DNA of 64,000 bases from Candidatus Binatia bacterium (GTDB lineage Bacteria > Desulfobacterota > Binatia > HRBIN30), in contig JAKLJW010000006.1 of the NCBI GenBank assembly GCA_023150935.1, positions 1 through 64,000 of the forward strand, in the 5' to 3' direction. Below are positions 52,332 to 61,109 of the stretch, piece by piece. The notes below the pieces were generated by a model. It searched no databases, had not been told where the DNA came from, and worked only from the letters and a program-made list of their open reading frames with translations. Position 1 is the stretch's first letter; the number at the start of each line of letters is the position of its first letter. The position numbers and the translations under genes are program-made.

Positions 52332-53642
52332 TCAGTCCGCCCCCGCATCCGCCATACCGGCGACGCCGCGGAACTCTATGGCGACCAGAGTTATGTCGTC
52401 CTGCGGACGCTCGCTGGCGCCGAACCTGCGCATCGATTCCATTACCCGCTCGCACACTGTCTCGATCGATTCCCCGCCGCCGGCGCGCAACTCCGCCGCC
52501 AGTCTCTCTTCTCCGTACATCTCGCCGCTGCCGTTCTCCTGTTCGAGGATGCCATCGGTGTACAGGTAAAGCCGGTCACCGGTCCGCAGCGTGACCTCTC
52601 CCTCCTCGAACGGTGTGGCACTGCCGAGGCCGATGATCGTCCCGCCGGCGGCCAGCATCTCCGACTGGCCGTCGCGCCGCACGACGATCGGCATCGGGTG
52701 ACCGGCACGGCTGTAGCGCACGTGGCCGGTCGCCAGGTCGAACACCAGGTAGCAAATCGTAAAATACTTCTCGAACCGCTCGATGGGGTACTCACGGTCG
52801 AGTCCCGCCAGTACCTCACTCGGGGCCGGAATCGAAAAGCCGCCGGTGGTTTCGCCCTCGCGCCTCACGCTGTATCCAAGCAGCGGCGACAGGCTCTGGG
52901 AAACCGACACCGTCACCATTGCCGCGGGCACGCCGTGGCCGCTGACGTCGACCACGTACGCTACCAGATGGCGGTCGTCGAGGCGGTAGAGATTGAAGAC
53001 GTCGCCTCCGATTCGGTCGCAGGGCTCGAATATCCAGCGCACATGCACGGCGTCATCCACGGGCGCCGCCCGGGGAATCAGGCTCACTTGAATGTCACGG
53101 GCCGCCTCGAGGTCGCGATCGAGGTTCTCTTGCTTCTCCAGCAGATCGCGGTTGGCCGCCACCAGCTCCTGCGTCAGATGGCGGATCTTAAGATGGCTGC
53201 GGACTCGCGCCAGCACTTCGGCCTGGTCGAACGGCTTGGTGATGTAGTCGACGGCACCGAGATCCAGCCCCTTGACCTTATTGGCGGTCTCGGTCAGGGC
53301 GGAAAGAAAAATAACCGGAATATCCGCCGTCGATGGATCCTTCTTCAGCCTGGAGCAGACCTCGTAGCCGTCCATGAGCGGCATCATGATGTCGAGGAGG
53401 ACGAGGTCGGGATGTTCGCGTCGCGCCGCGGCCAGCGCCTGGGCGCCGTCCGCCGCCTGCAGCAGGGCGTAGCCCTCCTTGCGCAGGATGCCCATGAGCA
53501 CCTGCCGATTGATGTCGTTGTCGTCGATGATGAGAATTTTGTCCGGCGCCGCCGGACGAACCGTGGGTCTACCTGCCTCCAGTGTCACAGCCGCGCCTCT
53601 CCCCCCGGAGTCCCCCTCTCCGGTGTGTTTCATGAATGCCAT
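52332..53642 (-). CDS. Response regulator with PP2C (SpoIIE/RsbU-type) phosphatase output
   Basis: About 436 residues. The receiver domain (about 35-155) has the acidic pocket ILIIDDNDINRQ, phospho-acceptor Asp in PDLVLLDIMMPLMDGYE and the Lys in DYITKPFD. A coiled linker (VAANRDLLEKQENLDRDLEA) leads to a PP2C domain with IGGDVFNLYRLDDRHLVAYV, VDVSGHGVPAAMV and RPQDDITLVAIE metal-binding sequences. It should dephosphorylate the STAS protein on signal. Start choice is open: ATGs at 53693, 53660, 53642 and 53633 are in frame, with no strong ribosome site. The cognate histidine kinase is not adjacent. A divergent phosphonate operon lies upstream. Confidence 0.93.
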   Translation of the reverse strand: MAFMKHTGEGDSGGRGAAVTLEAGRPTVRPAAPDKILIIDDNDINRQVLMGILRKEGYALLQAADGAQALAAARREHPDLVLLDIMMPLMDGYEVCSRLKKDPSTADIPVIFLSALTETANKVKGLDLGAVDYITKPFDQAEVLARVRSHLKIRHLTQELVAANRDLLEKQENLDRDLEAARDIQVSLIPRAAPVDDAVHVRWIFEPCDRIGGDVFNLYRLDDRHLVAYVVDVSGHGVPAAMVTVSVSQSLSPLLGYSVRREGETTGGFSIPAPSEVLAGLDREYPIERFEKYFTICYLVFDLATGHVRYSRAGHPMPIVVRRDGQSEMLAAGGTIIGLGSATPFEEGEVTLRTGDRLYLYTDGILEQENGSGEMYGEERLAAELRAGGGESIETVCERVMESMRRFGASERPQDDITLVAIEFRGVAGMADAGAD

Positions 53643-53780
53643 AATTGCGGTGCTTGTCATAGGTTGCCGGATGGTCAGGCGGTTTGGCGGCATGGGTTTC
53701 GGGGTGTTACGCTGCCGGGCAAAGAGGTGGTCTCCGGTCAGCCTCTTGCGGTATCTCAGCCGGACTTCAGGGAGCCCTTT

Positions 53781-54476
53781 ATGCGCCTCGAACTCGTCGT
53801 CTTCGACATGGCCGGTACGACCGTTTATGACGGCGATGCGGTTAACGTGTGCCTGCGGGCCGCTCTCGATGCCGCCGGCTTTGCGGTCACGCGCGACGAC
53901 GTAAACGCCGTAATGGGTTTACCGAAGCCGGAAGCGATCCGACACCTGGCAATGGGCCGTGCGGGCGACCGGGCGACCATCTCGCCGGCGCTGGTCGCGG
54001 TTATCCACGAGGACTTCGTCGCCCGCATGATTCGCCACTATCGCGAGGACCCCGAAGTCCGGCCCTGCGACGGCACCGAGGCGCTGTTCGCCCGCCTCCA
54101 CCGGGCCGGGGTGAAGATCGCGCTCGACACCGGGTTTAGCCGCGACATCGCCGACATCGTCTTGCAGCGCTTCGGATGGGCACGCGATGGCCTGGTCGAC
54201 GTAACGGTCACCAGCGACGAAGTGCCGCGTGGACGGCCGTTCCCCGATATGATTCGGCGGGCCATGGAGCTGACCGGCGTCGGCGACGTCGGACACGTTG
54301 CCAAGGTCGGTGACACGCCCGCCGATCTGCGCGAAGGCCTGGCCGCCGGCTGCACGTTCGTCGTCGGCGTGACCAGCGGCTCCCACACGCGCGAGGAGTT
54401 ACTGGCCTTTCCGCACACGCACCTGATCGCACATCTGAGCGAACTGGCGGTCGTCCTCGGACTGCCGCAATCGTGA
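53781..54476 (+). CDS. Phosphonatase-like HAD hydrolase (PhnX-like)
   Basis: 231-residue HAD hydrolase. The nucleophile is Asp9 in [15 protein letters not shown]; the Ala two residues on, where most HADs have Asp, is typical of phosphonoacetaldehyde hydrolases. [13 protein letters not shown] keeps a Lys (49) near the position of the phosphonatase Schiff-base Lys. Later motifs are [14 protein letters not shown] and [17 protein letters not shown]. It is followed, with GTGA overlap, by an AEP transaminase, so conversion of phosphonoacetaldehyde to acetaldehyde and phosphate is likely. ATG 53781 has GGGAG upstream. The TIGR03351-type phosphonatase-like group of unproven substrate is the alternative. 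Confidence 0.88.
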   Translation: MRLELVVFDMAGTTVYDGDAVNVCLRAALDAAGFAVTRDDVNAVMGLPKPEAIRHLAMGRAGDRATISPALVAVIHEDFVARMIRHYREDPEVRPCDGTEALFARLHRAGVKIALDTGFSRDIADIVLQRFGWARDGLVDVTVTSDEVPRGRPFPDMIRRAMELTGVGDVGHVAKVGDTPADLREGLAAGCTFVVGVTSGSHTREELLAFPHTHLIAHLSELAVVLGLPQS

Positions 54477-55621
54477 GTGCGGGCATGACCGAGCAACGAC
54501 CTGCGGGAGCCGCCGACAAGAAGCTGTTCACACCGGGCCCCCTCACCACGAGCCCGAGCGTCAAGCAGGCAATGCTGCGCGACCTCGGGTCGCGCGATTT
54601 CGAGTTCATCGAGCTGGTGCACCGCGTACGCATCCGACTCCTCGCCCTCGCCGGCGTTTCGCCAGCGGCCGGCTACGAGGCCGTCCTCATGCAAGGCTCG
54701 GGCACGTTCGCTGTCGAGGCCGTTCTCGGCTCCTCGGTGCCGCGCGATGGCAAGCTCCTGGTCATCGCCAACGGCGCTTACGGCGAGCGCATGCTGCGCA
54801 TCGCCACCGTTCTGGGCATCGCCAGCCGGGCCCTGCGCTGCCCCGAAGACGCCGTGCCCGAGGCGGTCGACGTCGAACGGGTTCTGGCCGCGGACCCCGC
54901 GGTGACCACCGTCGCCATCGTACACTGCGAGACCACCACGGGTATCGTGAATCCGATCGACGCAATCGGCACCGTCGTATGCCGTTTCGGCAAGACTTAC
55001 TGTGTCGATGCGATGAGCAGTTTCGGCGGGATCCCGCTCAACCTCGCCGGCGGAACCATCGACTTCGCAATGACTTCGGCGAACAAATGCCTGGAGGGTG
55101 TGCCGGGAGTGTCGATCGTTCTCGCTCGGCGATCGGCCATCGAAGACGCCGCGGCGGCGCGCAGCCTCAGCCTCGACCTGCGCGCCCAGTGGCGCGGGCT
55201 GGAGGCCGACGGCCAGTTTCGCTTCACGCCCCCCACCCACGTCATCCTGGCCCTCAGTCAGGCCCTCGACGAACTCGCCGCCGAAGGCGGCGTGTCCGGT
55301 CGCGCCGCGCGCTACGCCGCGAACCACGCCCGTTTGCTCGCCGGCATGCAGGAGCTGGGATTCGAACCGTATCTGCGTTCCGCACTCCGCGGGTACGTGA
55401 TCGCTTCTTTTCGCTACCCCGTCGATCCGCACTTCGACTTCGAGACCTTCTACGCACGCCTCAACGAGAGGGGACTGGTTATCTATCCGGGCAAAGTGAG
55501 CCGGGCCGATTGCTTCCGCATCGGCACGATCGGACGGCTCTTCCCGGATGACATCGACCTCCTGCTGGCGACGATCCGCGCAACGCTATTGGAGATGGGC
55601 GTGGCCTTACCGGTCCGGTAA
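54473..55621 (+). CDS. phnW: 2-aminoethylphosphonate-pyruvate transaminase
   Basis: 382-residue PLP class V aminotransferase moving the amino group of 2-aminoethylphosphonate to pyruvate, giving phosphonoacetaldehyde and alanine. Family features are [18 protein letters not shown] at the start, [29 protein letters not shown], Asp179 in [11 protein letters not shown] and the PLP Lys205 in [15 protein letters not shown] 54473 overlaps the HAD stop; ATG 54485 is an alternative. With the HAD gene it forms a two-step carbon-phosphorus bond pathway. No phosphonate transporter or regulator is seen nearby. Confidence 0.95.
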   Translation: MSAGMTEQRPAGAADKKLFTPGPLTTSPSVKQAMLRDLGSRDFEFIELVHRVRIRLLALAGVSPAAGYEAVLMQGSGTFAVEAVLGSSVPRDGKLLVIANGAYGERMLRIATVLGIASRALRCPEDAVPEAVDVERVLAADPAVTTVAIVHCETTTGIVNPIDAIGTVVCRFGKTYCVDAMSSFGGIPLNLAGGTIDFAMTSANKCLEGVPGVSIVLARRSAIEDAAAARSLSLDLRAQWRGLEADGQFRFTPPTHVILALSQALDELAAEGGVSGRAARYAANHARLLAGMQELGFEPYLRSALRGYVIASFRYPVDPHFDFETFYARLNERGLVIYPGKVSRADCFRIGTIGRLFPDDIDLLLATIRATLLEMGVALPVR

Positions 55622-56140
55622 CGGGATCGGCGCCGCGCGCCGGCGCCGGCGGGGGCCCTGCTTGCCCCGGGCGCGGGGGGGCCTCGATCGACTGGCCGGA
55701 GGCGGCCGCGTCGCGCTTATCGCCGCGGCGCAACCGGCGACAGCCAGCAGGACGCGCAGCCATTCCCAGGCGGACCACTGCCACAACACGGTGGCAATGC
55801 GACCGGCCGGCACGCCATTCGGCGTCGCCAGCAGGCGCGACATGGGCCAGTGGAAGAATCCTCCAATCGCCGCGATACCCAGAACCGCCACGCACGCAAG
55901 CGCGATCCGCACCCGGCGATCGCGTTCCTGCCACACCTCCACCACCCCACCCAGCGCCGCCAGACAAGCCAGGACGACAATGACCGCCGTAAGCCAGTCG
56001 ATTCGCCAGGCGTGTCGGCCGAACCACTCGTTCACCCCCGGCGGCGGCAACGATTGCCAGAACGGCACCAGGGCGGCGGCGTCGAGAAGCATGACGCCGG
56101 CCAGAAGAGCCAGCAGGACGGCAGAAAGGCGAACCAACAT
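55607..56140 (-). CDS. Hypothetical membrane protein with four helices
   Basis: 177 residues from ATG 56140 ([20 protein letters not shown]). Hydrophobic helices lie at about 2-20, 48-68, 78-98 and 120-142, with a [16 protein letters not shown] segment before the second. The Arg-rich cytoplasmic tail (about residues 145-177) is encoded partly over the phnW end, a 15-base overlap. No family is recognised with confidence; small DUF1772-like membrane proteins are a loose comparison. It converges with phnW. Confidence 0.65.
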   Translation of the reverse strand: MLVRLSAVLLALLAGVMLLDAAALVPFWQSLPPPGVNEWFGRHAWRIDWLTAVIVVLACLAALGGVVEVWQERDRRVRIALACVAVLGIAAIGGFFHWPMSRLLATPNGVPAGRIATVLWQWSAWEWLRVLLAVAGCAAAISATRPPPASRSRPPRARGKQGPRRRRRAAPIPLPDR

Positions 56141-56348
56141 GATCGCTCGCTCAGGCACGGTTGCAGGCGGACGGTAGCATAGACGGAAGACGACGGAACT
56201 CGCGTCCTGGGCCGCGAGGTTCGCCGTTCGTCCTCCGTTCCAGGTCGGCCATTGGCGGCGAGAGCGCCTACGGCCGCGGGCGGGATGCGGGACGACGACG
56301 CCTCACCGGGGTGATTTTCTTCTCCGGAGATGCCACTGTTTCGCTTGT

Positions 56349-56648
56349 ATGGCCGAGCCCCGTCGCCGCCGCTGGCTGAGCACCATGACCGCCCTCGGCG
56401 TGCTCGTGCCGGTGGCCGCGTTCGTAATCTATTCGAGCTTCCAGATCGGCGAGGTCGAATGCGAAGTCTGCATCGCCTTCGACGGGCGCGAGGTCTGCCG
56501 AACCGTAACCGGGGCCAGCGAAGAGGAAGCCCTGCGCGCCGCCATCGACAACGCTTGCGCTCTGTTGGCCGGCGGGGTGACCGACACCATCCGCTGCTCG
56601 CGCACGCGGCCGGTCAGGGCAGAATGTCGGCCGGCGGGCGGGGTCTGA
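56349..56648 (+). CDS. Small single-helix membrane-anchored protein, hypothetical
   Basis: 99 residues. A basic start (MAEPRRRRWLSTM) and one helix (LGVLVPVAAFVIYSSFQIG) are followed by an exported domain of about 65 residues with four Cys: CEVCIAFDGREVC, then EEEALRAAIDNACALLAGGV, then TDTIRC. The spacing suggests a disulfide-stabilised fold. The codon pattern and the CxxC...C arrangement suggest a real gene. No family name can be given. It converges with the large FG-GAP gene, with a gap of about 20 bases. Confidence 0.7.
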   Translation: MAEPRRRRWLSTMTALGVLVPVAAFVIYSSFQIGEVECEVCIAFDGREVCRTVTGASEEEALRAAIDNACALLAGGVTDTIRCSRTRPVRAECRPAGGV

Positions 56649-56669
56649 TGACCTGGAGGCTGGCGCGGC

Positions 56670-59390
56670 TCACTTCCGGCCCGGTCTGACCAGCAGGCCG
56701 GCGGCGAGGACGCCGAGGAGGATAGCCGCAGCAGAGCCCGGTGCGTTTCGGCGGCGCAAATTGCAGCCGGATGAACCGCCGCCGTCATCATCCGACTCAC
56801 CATCGCCCGGTCGTGTCGGCGCGGGTGGACGGCGGGTTGACGTGGGCCGGGGCGTCGGCGAGTCGCCAAACGTTGGACTTGGCGTACCGGGGCCAACGGT
56901 GTTGGTCGGTAACGGCGGGAGCTCGCTGACACTGGTATTGCGGAACACGGTGGCGTTGTCCGCGCCTTCATTGACAACCACGAGGTCAGGCAACCGATCC
57001 GCAAACAGGTCCGCCGCCGCCACAGCCGCCGGCCCGCGGCCGACGCTGAAGCGCCGCCCGCCGTCGAAGCTGCCGTTACCCCTGCCTTCGAACACGACCA
57101 GGGAATCGTCAGCGGTCCCGACAACTACCAGGTCCGCGTGCTCGTCGACGTTCAAGTCCATGGCACGCACCGTCACCGCGCCCGGGGCGACAGGCAGATC
57201 GGTTGCCGCGCTCAGATCGCCGTCGCCCTGGTTGAGTAGAATGCGAACGATGCCTGCCTCCGCGCTGAGCACGGCAACGTCGACCGTTCCGTTACCGTCG
57301 AAGTCGGCGGTGTCCAGAGCCGTCGGAACTACCGTCAGACCGGTGACCACCCGACCGCCGAAGGAGCCGTCGCCGTTACCGCGAACGAGATCGAGCGACG
57401 CGGGATCGGTCACTGCGGCAATCAGATCCGGCACCGCGTCGCCCGTAAGATCCGCGACCGCCGCTGCCACCGCGAGTCCACCGACCTCAACCTCACGGGA
57501 GGCGCTCAATTCTGTACCGGTCGAAAGCAGCACACCGACCAGATTGGCCTGCGACCGCGTCACGACCACGTCGCCCAGGTTGTCGCCGTTGACGTCGGCG
57601 GTCGCAATACTGCCGATCAGAGCGTCAGTGCGCACCGTCAACGGGGGACGGAAGTTCCCACTCGCGGCGCCGATCAAGAGCAGGAACGACGGGGACTCGG
57701 CGACCCCGACCACGGCATCCACAAGCCCGTCGGTTCCGATCTGCAGGGTATGAACCGACACCGGCGTCATCGGCAGCGGAATATCCACGGGCGCACGCAG
57801 CGCCCCACGGCCGTTGCCCCGCAGCATGGAGAGCGAGTTGTTCCCACGGTTCGCGACGAGAGCATCGACGAATCCGTCCCGGTCGACGTCCGCCGCCGCC
57901 ACGCTCACGGGCTGCCGCGCCGCCGGATAGTTGTTGGCGCCGACGAAGGCGCCGCCGCCGCGACCCCGCAGCACTGACACACTGCCCCCGGTGCTATCGG
58001 CGACGGCAATATCGACCGCGCCGAGGGTGTCGTTGTCGAACTCACCGAGAACCAGTGTTGTCGGCCCGCGGCCCACGAGCACGCGGTTGATCGGTTCGAA
58101 AGTGCCGTTGCCGTGTCCGGCCAGAATCGACACATCGTTGGAGCCGCTGTTGGCGACGATGAGGTCCGGAAGTTGATCGTTGGAGACGATCTGCAGGTCG
58201 TCATCGGCAATTGCGACACCCGCCGGCGCGACGCCGGTAGCGGCCGTCTGACGGGCGACAAACGCCCCACGACCGTCGCCCCGCCACACCGAAACCGTGT
58301 TGTCGCCTTTCTCGGCAACCGCCAGGTCCGGATTGCCGTCGCGGTTAACGTCGCCGAGGGCGAGGGCCGCCGGCTCCCGGCCGGTTGTAACGGTCGGGCC
58401 GCGCGCAAAGGAACGGGACCCCAGTGCCAGCAGGATGGTCACCGTGTCGAAAGTCGGATCGGCAACGGCAATGTCCGCCAGGCCGTCGCGGTTCAAATCC
58501 GCAACCGCCATGGGTCCCGGTATGCCGCCAACCACGAGCGTAGTAACCGGCACGAGCTCACGGCCGGCACTGACTTCTGCAAAGACGACGCTCCCGGTGC
58601 CGGCGTCGGCAACGGCCAGCAGGTTGCCGATGGCCACGATCGCTCGCGGCTCCTCCGCTATCGGCACACTCGATGGCGTCTCGAAGCGGCCGTCGCCGCG
58701 GCCGAACACCAGGGTGACCGTGCCGTCCCCCGCATTGGCGGTCGCGAAGTCAAGGGCGCCGTCGAAGTCGAAGTCGCCGGTAACCGCGCCTTCGGGACTC
58801 GCGCCGACGACGACCGCCGGCCGCAGCGTAAACCCACCCGTGCCACGCGCAAGCATCAATCGAGCTGAACTTCCGTCGCGGTCGGCGACGATAATGTCAG
58901 CGGTGGTGTCGGGTACCGGTGTGACGTTGGCGTTGAAGTTGCCGGCGGCCAACCCACTCGGATAGCTGCCGGTCAGAAACGCCGGAGCGAGGCGGAAGGT
59001 GATGGCCGTGCCCGTTGCCTGAGGCGTCGGCGTCGGGGTGGTTGACGGCGACCTGGGAATAGTCGGGGTCGGGGTGCGCGTCGCGCCCGTCGGCGTCGCG
59101 GTGCGGGTTGGCCCGGTCGGGGTCGGGGTGCGCGTCGCGCCCGTCGGCGTCGCGGTTGGCGGCGTCTGCGTGCCAGTGGCAACACCAGTCGCCGAGGGCG
59201 TCGGCGTTGCCACGGGCAAAGGGGTTACGGTCGGCGTCTGTTTGCGCGGAGTCTTCGTCGGGCGCGGGGTGCGGGTCGGCTCCGGGGTACGGGTCGGGCC
59301 GGGCGCGGCGCCCGCCGGCGCACCGACCAGGATCGCAGCCACAATCAGCAGGAAGGCGGCAGTCAAACCTACCGCTCGGAACGGAGTCAC
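56670..59390 (-). CDS. Large exported FG-GAP/VCBS-repeat protein with Thr-Pro linker and C-terminal anchor
   Basis: About 906 residues. The signal peptide starts at GTG 59390 (TPFRAVGLTAAFLLIVAAIL); ATG 59465 would add 25 residues before it. A Thr-Pro linker (about 25-115) leads to some 14 FG-GAP/VCBS-type repeats forming one or two beta-propellers, each with a calcium-loop-like pattern such as DFDFDGALDFATANAGDG, DLNRDGLADIAVADP and DVNRDGNPDLAVAEKGDN. After a Pro-Thr segment the end has GCNLRRR, a hydrophobic helix and RPGRK, like a MYXO/PEP-type sorting tail. Surface adhesion or scaffolding is likely; no catalytic site is seen. Confidence 0.88.
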   Translation of the reverse strand: MTPFRAVGLTAAFLLIVAAILVGAPAGAAPGPTRTPEPTRTPRPTKTPRKQTPTVTPLPVATPTPSATGVATGTQTPPTATPTGATRTPTPTGPTRTATPTGATRTPTPTIPRSPSTTPTPTPQATGTAITFRLAPAFLTGSYPSGLAAGNFNANVTPVPDTTADIIVADRDGSSARLMLARGTGGFTLRPAVVVGASPEGAVTGDFDFDGALDFATANAGDGTVTLVFGRGDGRFETPSSVPIAEEPRAIVAIGNLLAVADAGTGSVVFAEVSAGRELVPVTTLVVGGIPGPMAVADLNRDGLADIAVADPTFDTVTILLALGSRSFARGPTVTTGREPAALALGDVNRDGNPDLAVAEKGDNTVSVWRGDGRGAFVARQTAATGVAPAGVAIADDDLQIVSNDQLPDLIVANSGSNDVSILAGHGNGTFEPINRVLVGRGPTTLVLGEFDNDTLGAVDIAVADSTGGSVSVLRGRGGGAFVGANNYPAARQPVSVAAADVDRDGFVDALVANRGNNSLSMLRGNGRGALRAPVDIPLPMTPVSVHTLQIGTDGLVDAVVGVAESPSFLLLIGAASGNFRPPLTVRTDALIGSIATADVNGDNLGDVVVTRSQANLVGVLLSTGTELSASREVEVGGLAVAAAVADLTGDAVPDLIAAVTDPASLDLVRGNGDGSFGGRVVTGLTVVPTALDTADFDGNGTVDVAVLSAEAGIVRILLNQGDGDLSAATDLPVAPGAVTVRAMDLNVDEHADLVVVGTADDSLVVFEGRGNGSFDGGRRFSVGRGPAAVAAADLFADRLPDLVVVNEGADNATVFRNTSVSELPPLPTNTVGPGTPSPTFGDSPTPRPTSTRRPPAPTRPGDGESDDDGGGSSGCNLRRRNAPGSAAAILLGVLAAGLLVRPGRK

Positions 59391-59539
59391 GCCCGGCTCT
59401 TTCGGAGTTACGGAATCGGCACGACCTCGTCCCGAGGAACAGCCCGGGGACGGGGTTTCGATCATGGGTCGAGCATCCCGTCCGGGGCGGCCTTTTTCAA
59501 GCCGAAAGCGGCCGCCGCGGCGGTGCGGTCACAGAACGG

Positions 59540-59887
59540 TCAACTGCCCGCCGAGGCGCCAGTCGATTCCGCAAAGGCCTGGCTCAGCAACTGGCCGAGC
59601 TCGCCACTGGCCGCGAGTTCTTCCACGACGTCGCAACCGCCGACGAACTCGCCCGCGATGTACACCTGCGGAAGTGTCGGCCACTTCGAGAAGACCTTGA
59701 TCGCCTCGCGCTTCTCGGGATCTTCGAGGATGTTCACGTGCGCAAACGGCTTACCCGCGGCCCGCAGCACCTCGACGGTGCGGGCCGAAAAGCCGCACAT
59801 CGGAAAGCTGGGCGTGCCCTTCATGTAGATGATCACCTTGTTCGCCGCGATCTCGTTCTTGATATCGGCCATCACGTCTCGCGCCAT
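59540..59887 (-). CDS. grxD: Monothiol glutaredoxin (GrxD/Grx4 family)
   Basis: 115-residue CGFS-type glutaredoxin. The active site Cys31 is in GTPSFPMCGFSARTVEVL, WPTLPQVYIAGEFVGGCD follows, and the length fits. These proteins carry [2Fe-2S] clusters bound with glutathione and pair with BolA proteins in iron-sulfur trafficking. A BolA gene lies 25 bases upstream on the same strand. The C-terminus has a Ser/Ala-rich extension of about 12 residues. Confidence 0.95.
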   Translation of the reverse strand: MARDVMADIKNEIAANKVIIYMKGTPSFPMCGFSARTVEVLRAAGKPFAHVNILEDPEKREAIKVFSKWPTLPQVYIAGEFVGGCDVVEELAASGELGQLLSQAFAESTGASAGS

Positions 59888-59912
59888 TTCTTTCTCCTTC
59901 GCCCGACCGGGA

Positions 59913-60158
59913 TCAGCCCTGCCGGGTCCACTCTTCCGGGGTGTAGGCCTTGATGGACAGCGCGTGCACGCGATCCGCCATCGCCCCTTTCAGGCTCTCG
60001 TACACGAGTTGATGCCGGGCGACGAGACGCTTACCCGCGAACTCCGCAGCCACGACGGTCGCCTCGAAATGATTGCCGTCGCCCACTGTGTCGATCACGC
60101 GCACCGTCGCTCCCGGCACACCTGCACGAATCAGCGCCTCGATATCGGCTGGACCCAT
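59913..60158 (-). CDS. BolA-family protein
   Basis: 81-residue BolA/IbaG-like protein. It begins MGPADIEALIRAGVPGATV and contains GDGNHFEATVVAAEFAGKR, with a His usable as a cluster ligand, and RHQLVYESLKGAMADRVHAL, the family helix-turn motif. It starts the small operon with grxD. BolA-monothiol glutaredoxin heterodimers ligate or pass [2Fe-2S] clusters, so the pair probably serves that role here. Confidence 0.94.
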   Translation of the reverse strand: MGPADIEALIRAGVPGATVRVIDTVGDGNHFEATVVAAEFAGKRLVARHQLVYESLKGAMADRVHALSIKAYTPEEWTRQG

Positions 60159-60304
60159 CTAACCCTCACCGGTGTTCTGAGCGCCACCGAACATAACATG
60201 CGCCGATGCACCGGCAAGCGGGGCGTCCCCCTCGGCGTGCGCGGGCCGCCCCCTCGCTACCGCATCCGGCGGCGATACCAGGACGAAGCGGGACCGTCCG
60301 GGGC

Positions 60305-60979
60305 TCAGCCGCGCTCGTAGCGCCAGCCGGATTCGACGATCCACAGGCGATGGCGCGGGCCCGCCACGTCGACCTCGCCGGCCTCGTACCCTGCATCGCC
60401 CTCGTACAAGGAACAGGCGCCGTCCGCGGTGGTAAACAGCTTCGGCAGGAATCGCAGCACGCCGTCACGCGCCACTGCGGTCAGCACCGCGGAGACCGTC
60501 GGCTGACCGTCAAGGTAAGTCAACGTCACGAACGTCGGTGGAGGCAGAGTGATGGCGCCGGCTTTGTGCGCTACCAGCGCCGCCGCCGGACGCATCCACT
60601 CGTAGGCGTGAATCTCGCCCCCATCGACTTCGACTTGTTCATCTCCGACCCGTCCGACGAAGAACCAGGTGTCGAACCGCTTCGGCAAACGCATCGGAGT
60701 CACCCAGCGGGCGAAGGCCACCAGCGCATCCGCGTCAACCGCGAGCCCCGCCTCCTCGCGCGCCTCGCGGGCGGCAGCACGGCGGGCCGCCGCAACGACG
60801 TCATCCCCATCGCCAGCATAATCGTCGGGATCTATCCGTCCACCCGGAAAAACCCACGCCCCGCCGTGGAATGCCAGCTCGGCGTTGCGCTGGACCAGCA
60901 AGACCTCGCAGCCCCCCGGGCGGTCGCGCAATAAGACCACCGTGGCCGCCGGGTGCGCTGGGGATGGCGTCGTCGGCAT
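60305..60979 (-). CDS. Nudix hydrolase
   Basis: 224-residue Nudix-fold hydrolase cleaving a nucleoside-diphosphate-linked substrate. The Nudix helix is AAAREAREEAGLAVD, preceded by GAWVFPGGRIDPDD with an insertion of about 12 residues between the Gly and the helix. The N-terminal strand is TVVLLRDRPGGCEVLLVQR. The form resembles NUDT7/19-like CoA-pyrophosphatase relatives, but the CoA motif was not verified. ATG 60979 is chosen; the frame extends upstream to 61141 with no family match. It is divergent from the amidohydrolase. Confidence 0.88.
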   Translation of the reverse strand: MPTTPSPAHPAATVVLLRDRPGGCEVLLVQRNAELAFHGGAWVFPGGRIDPDDYAGDGDDVVAAARRAAAREAREEAGLAVDADALVAFARWVTPMRLPKRFDTWFFVGRVGDEQVEVDGGEIHAYEWMRPAAALVAHKAGAITLPPPTFVTLTYLDGQPTVSAVLTAVARDGVLRFLPKLFTTADGACSLYEGDAGYEAGEVDVAGPRHRLWIVESGWRYERG

Positions 60980-61109
60980 ACGGCCGATGTTTGTAGCGCG
61001 CCCTGGCCAGTCGCCGCAATCGCACTGGCTAGATGCAGCCGCCGGTGGACAGCTTCTCGCGTTCGGGTCCATTGACCGGGCCATCACGCTCGTGCGAATG
61101 AGGCCGGTC

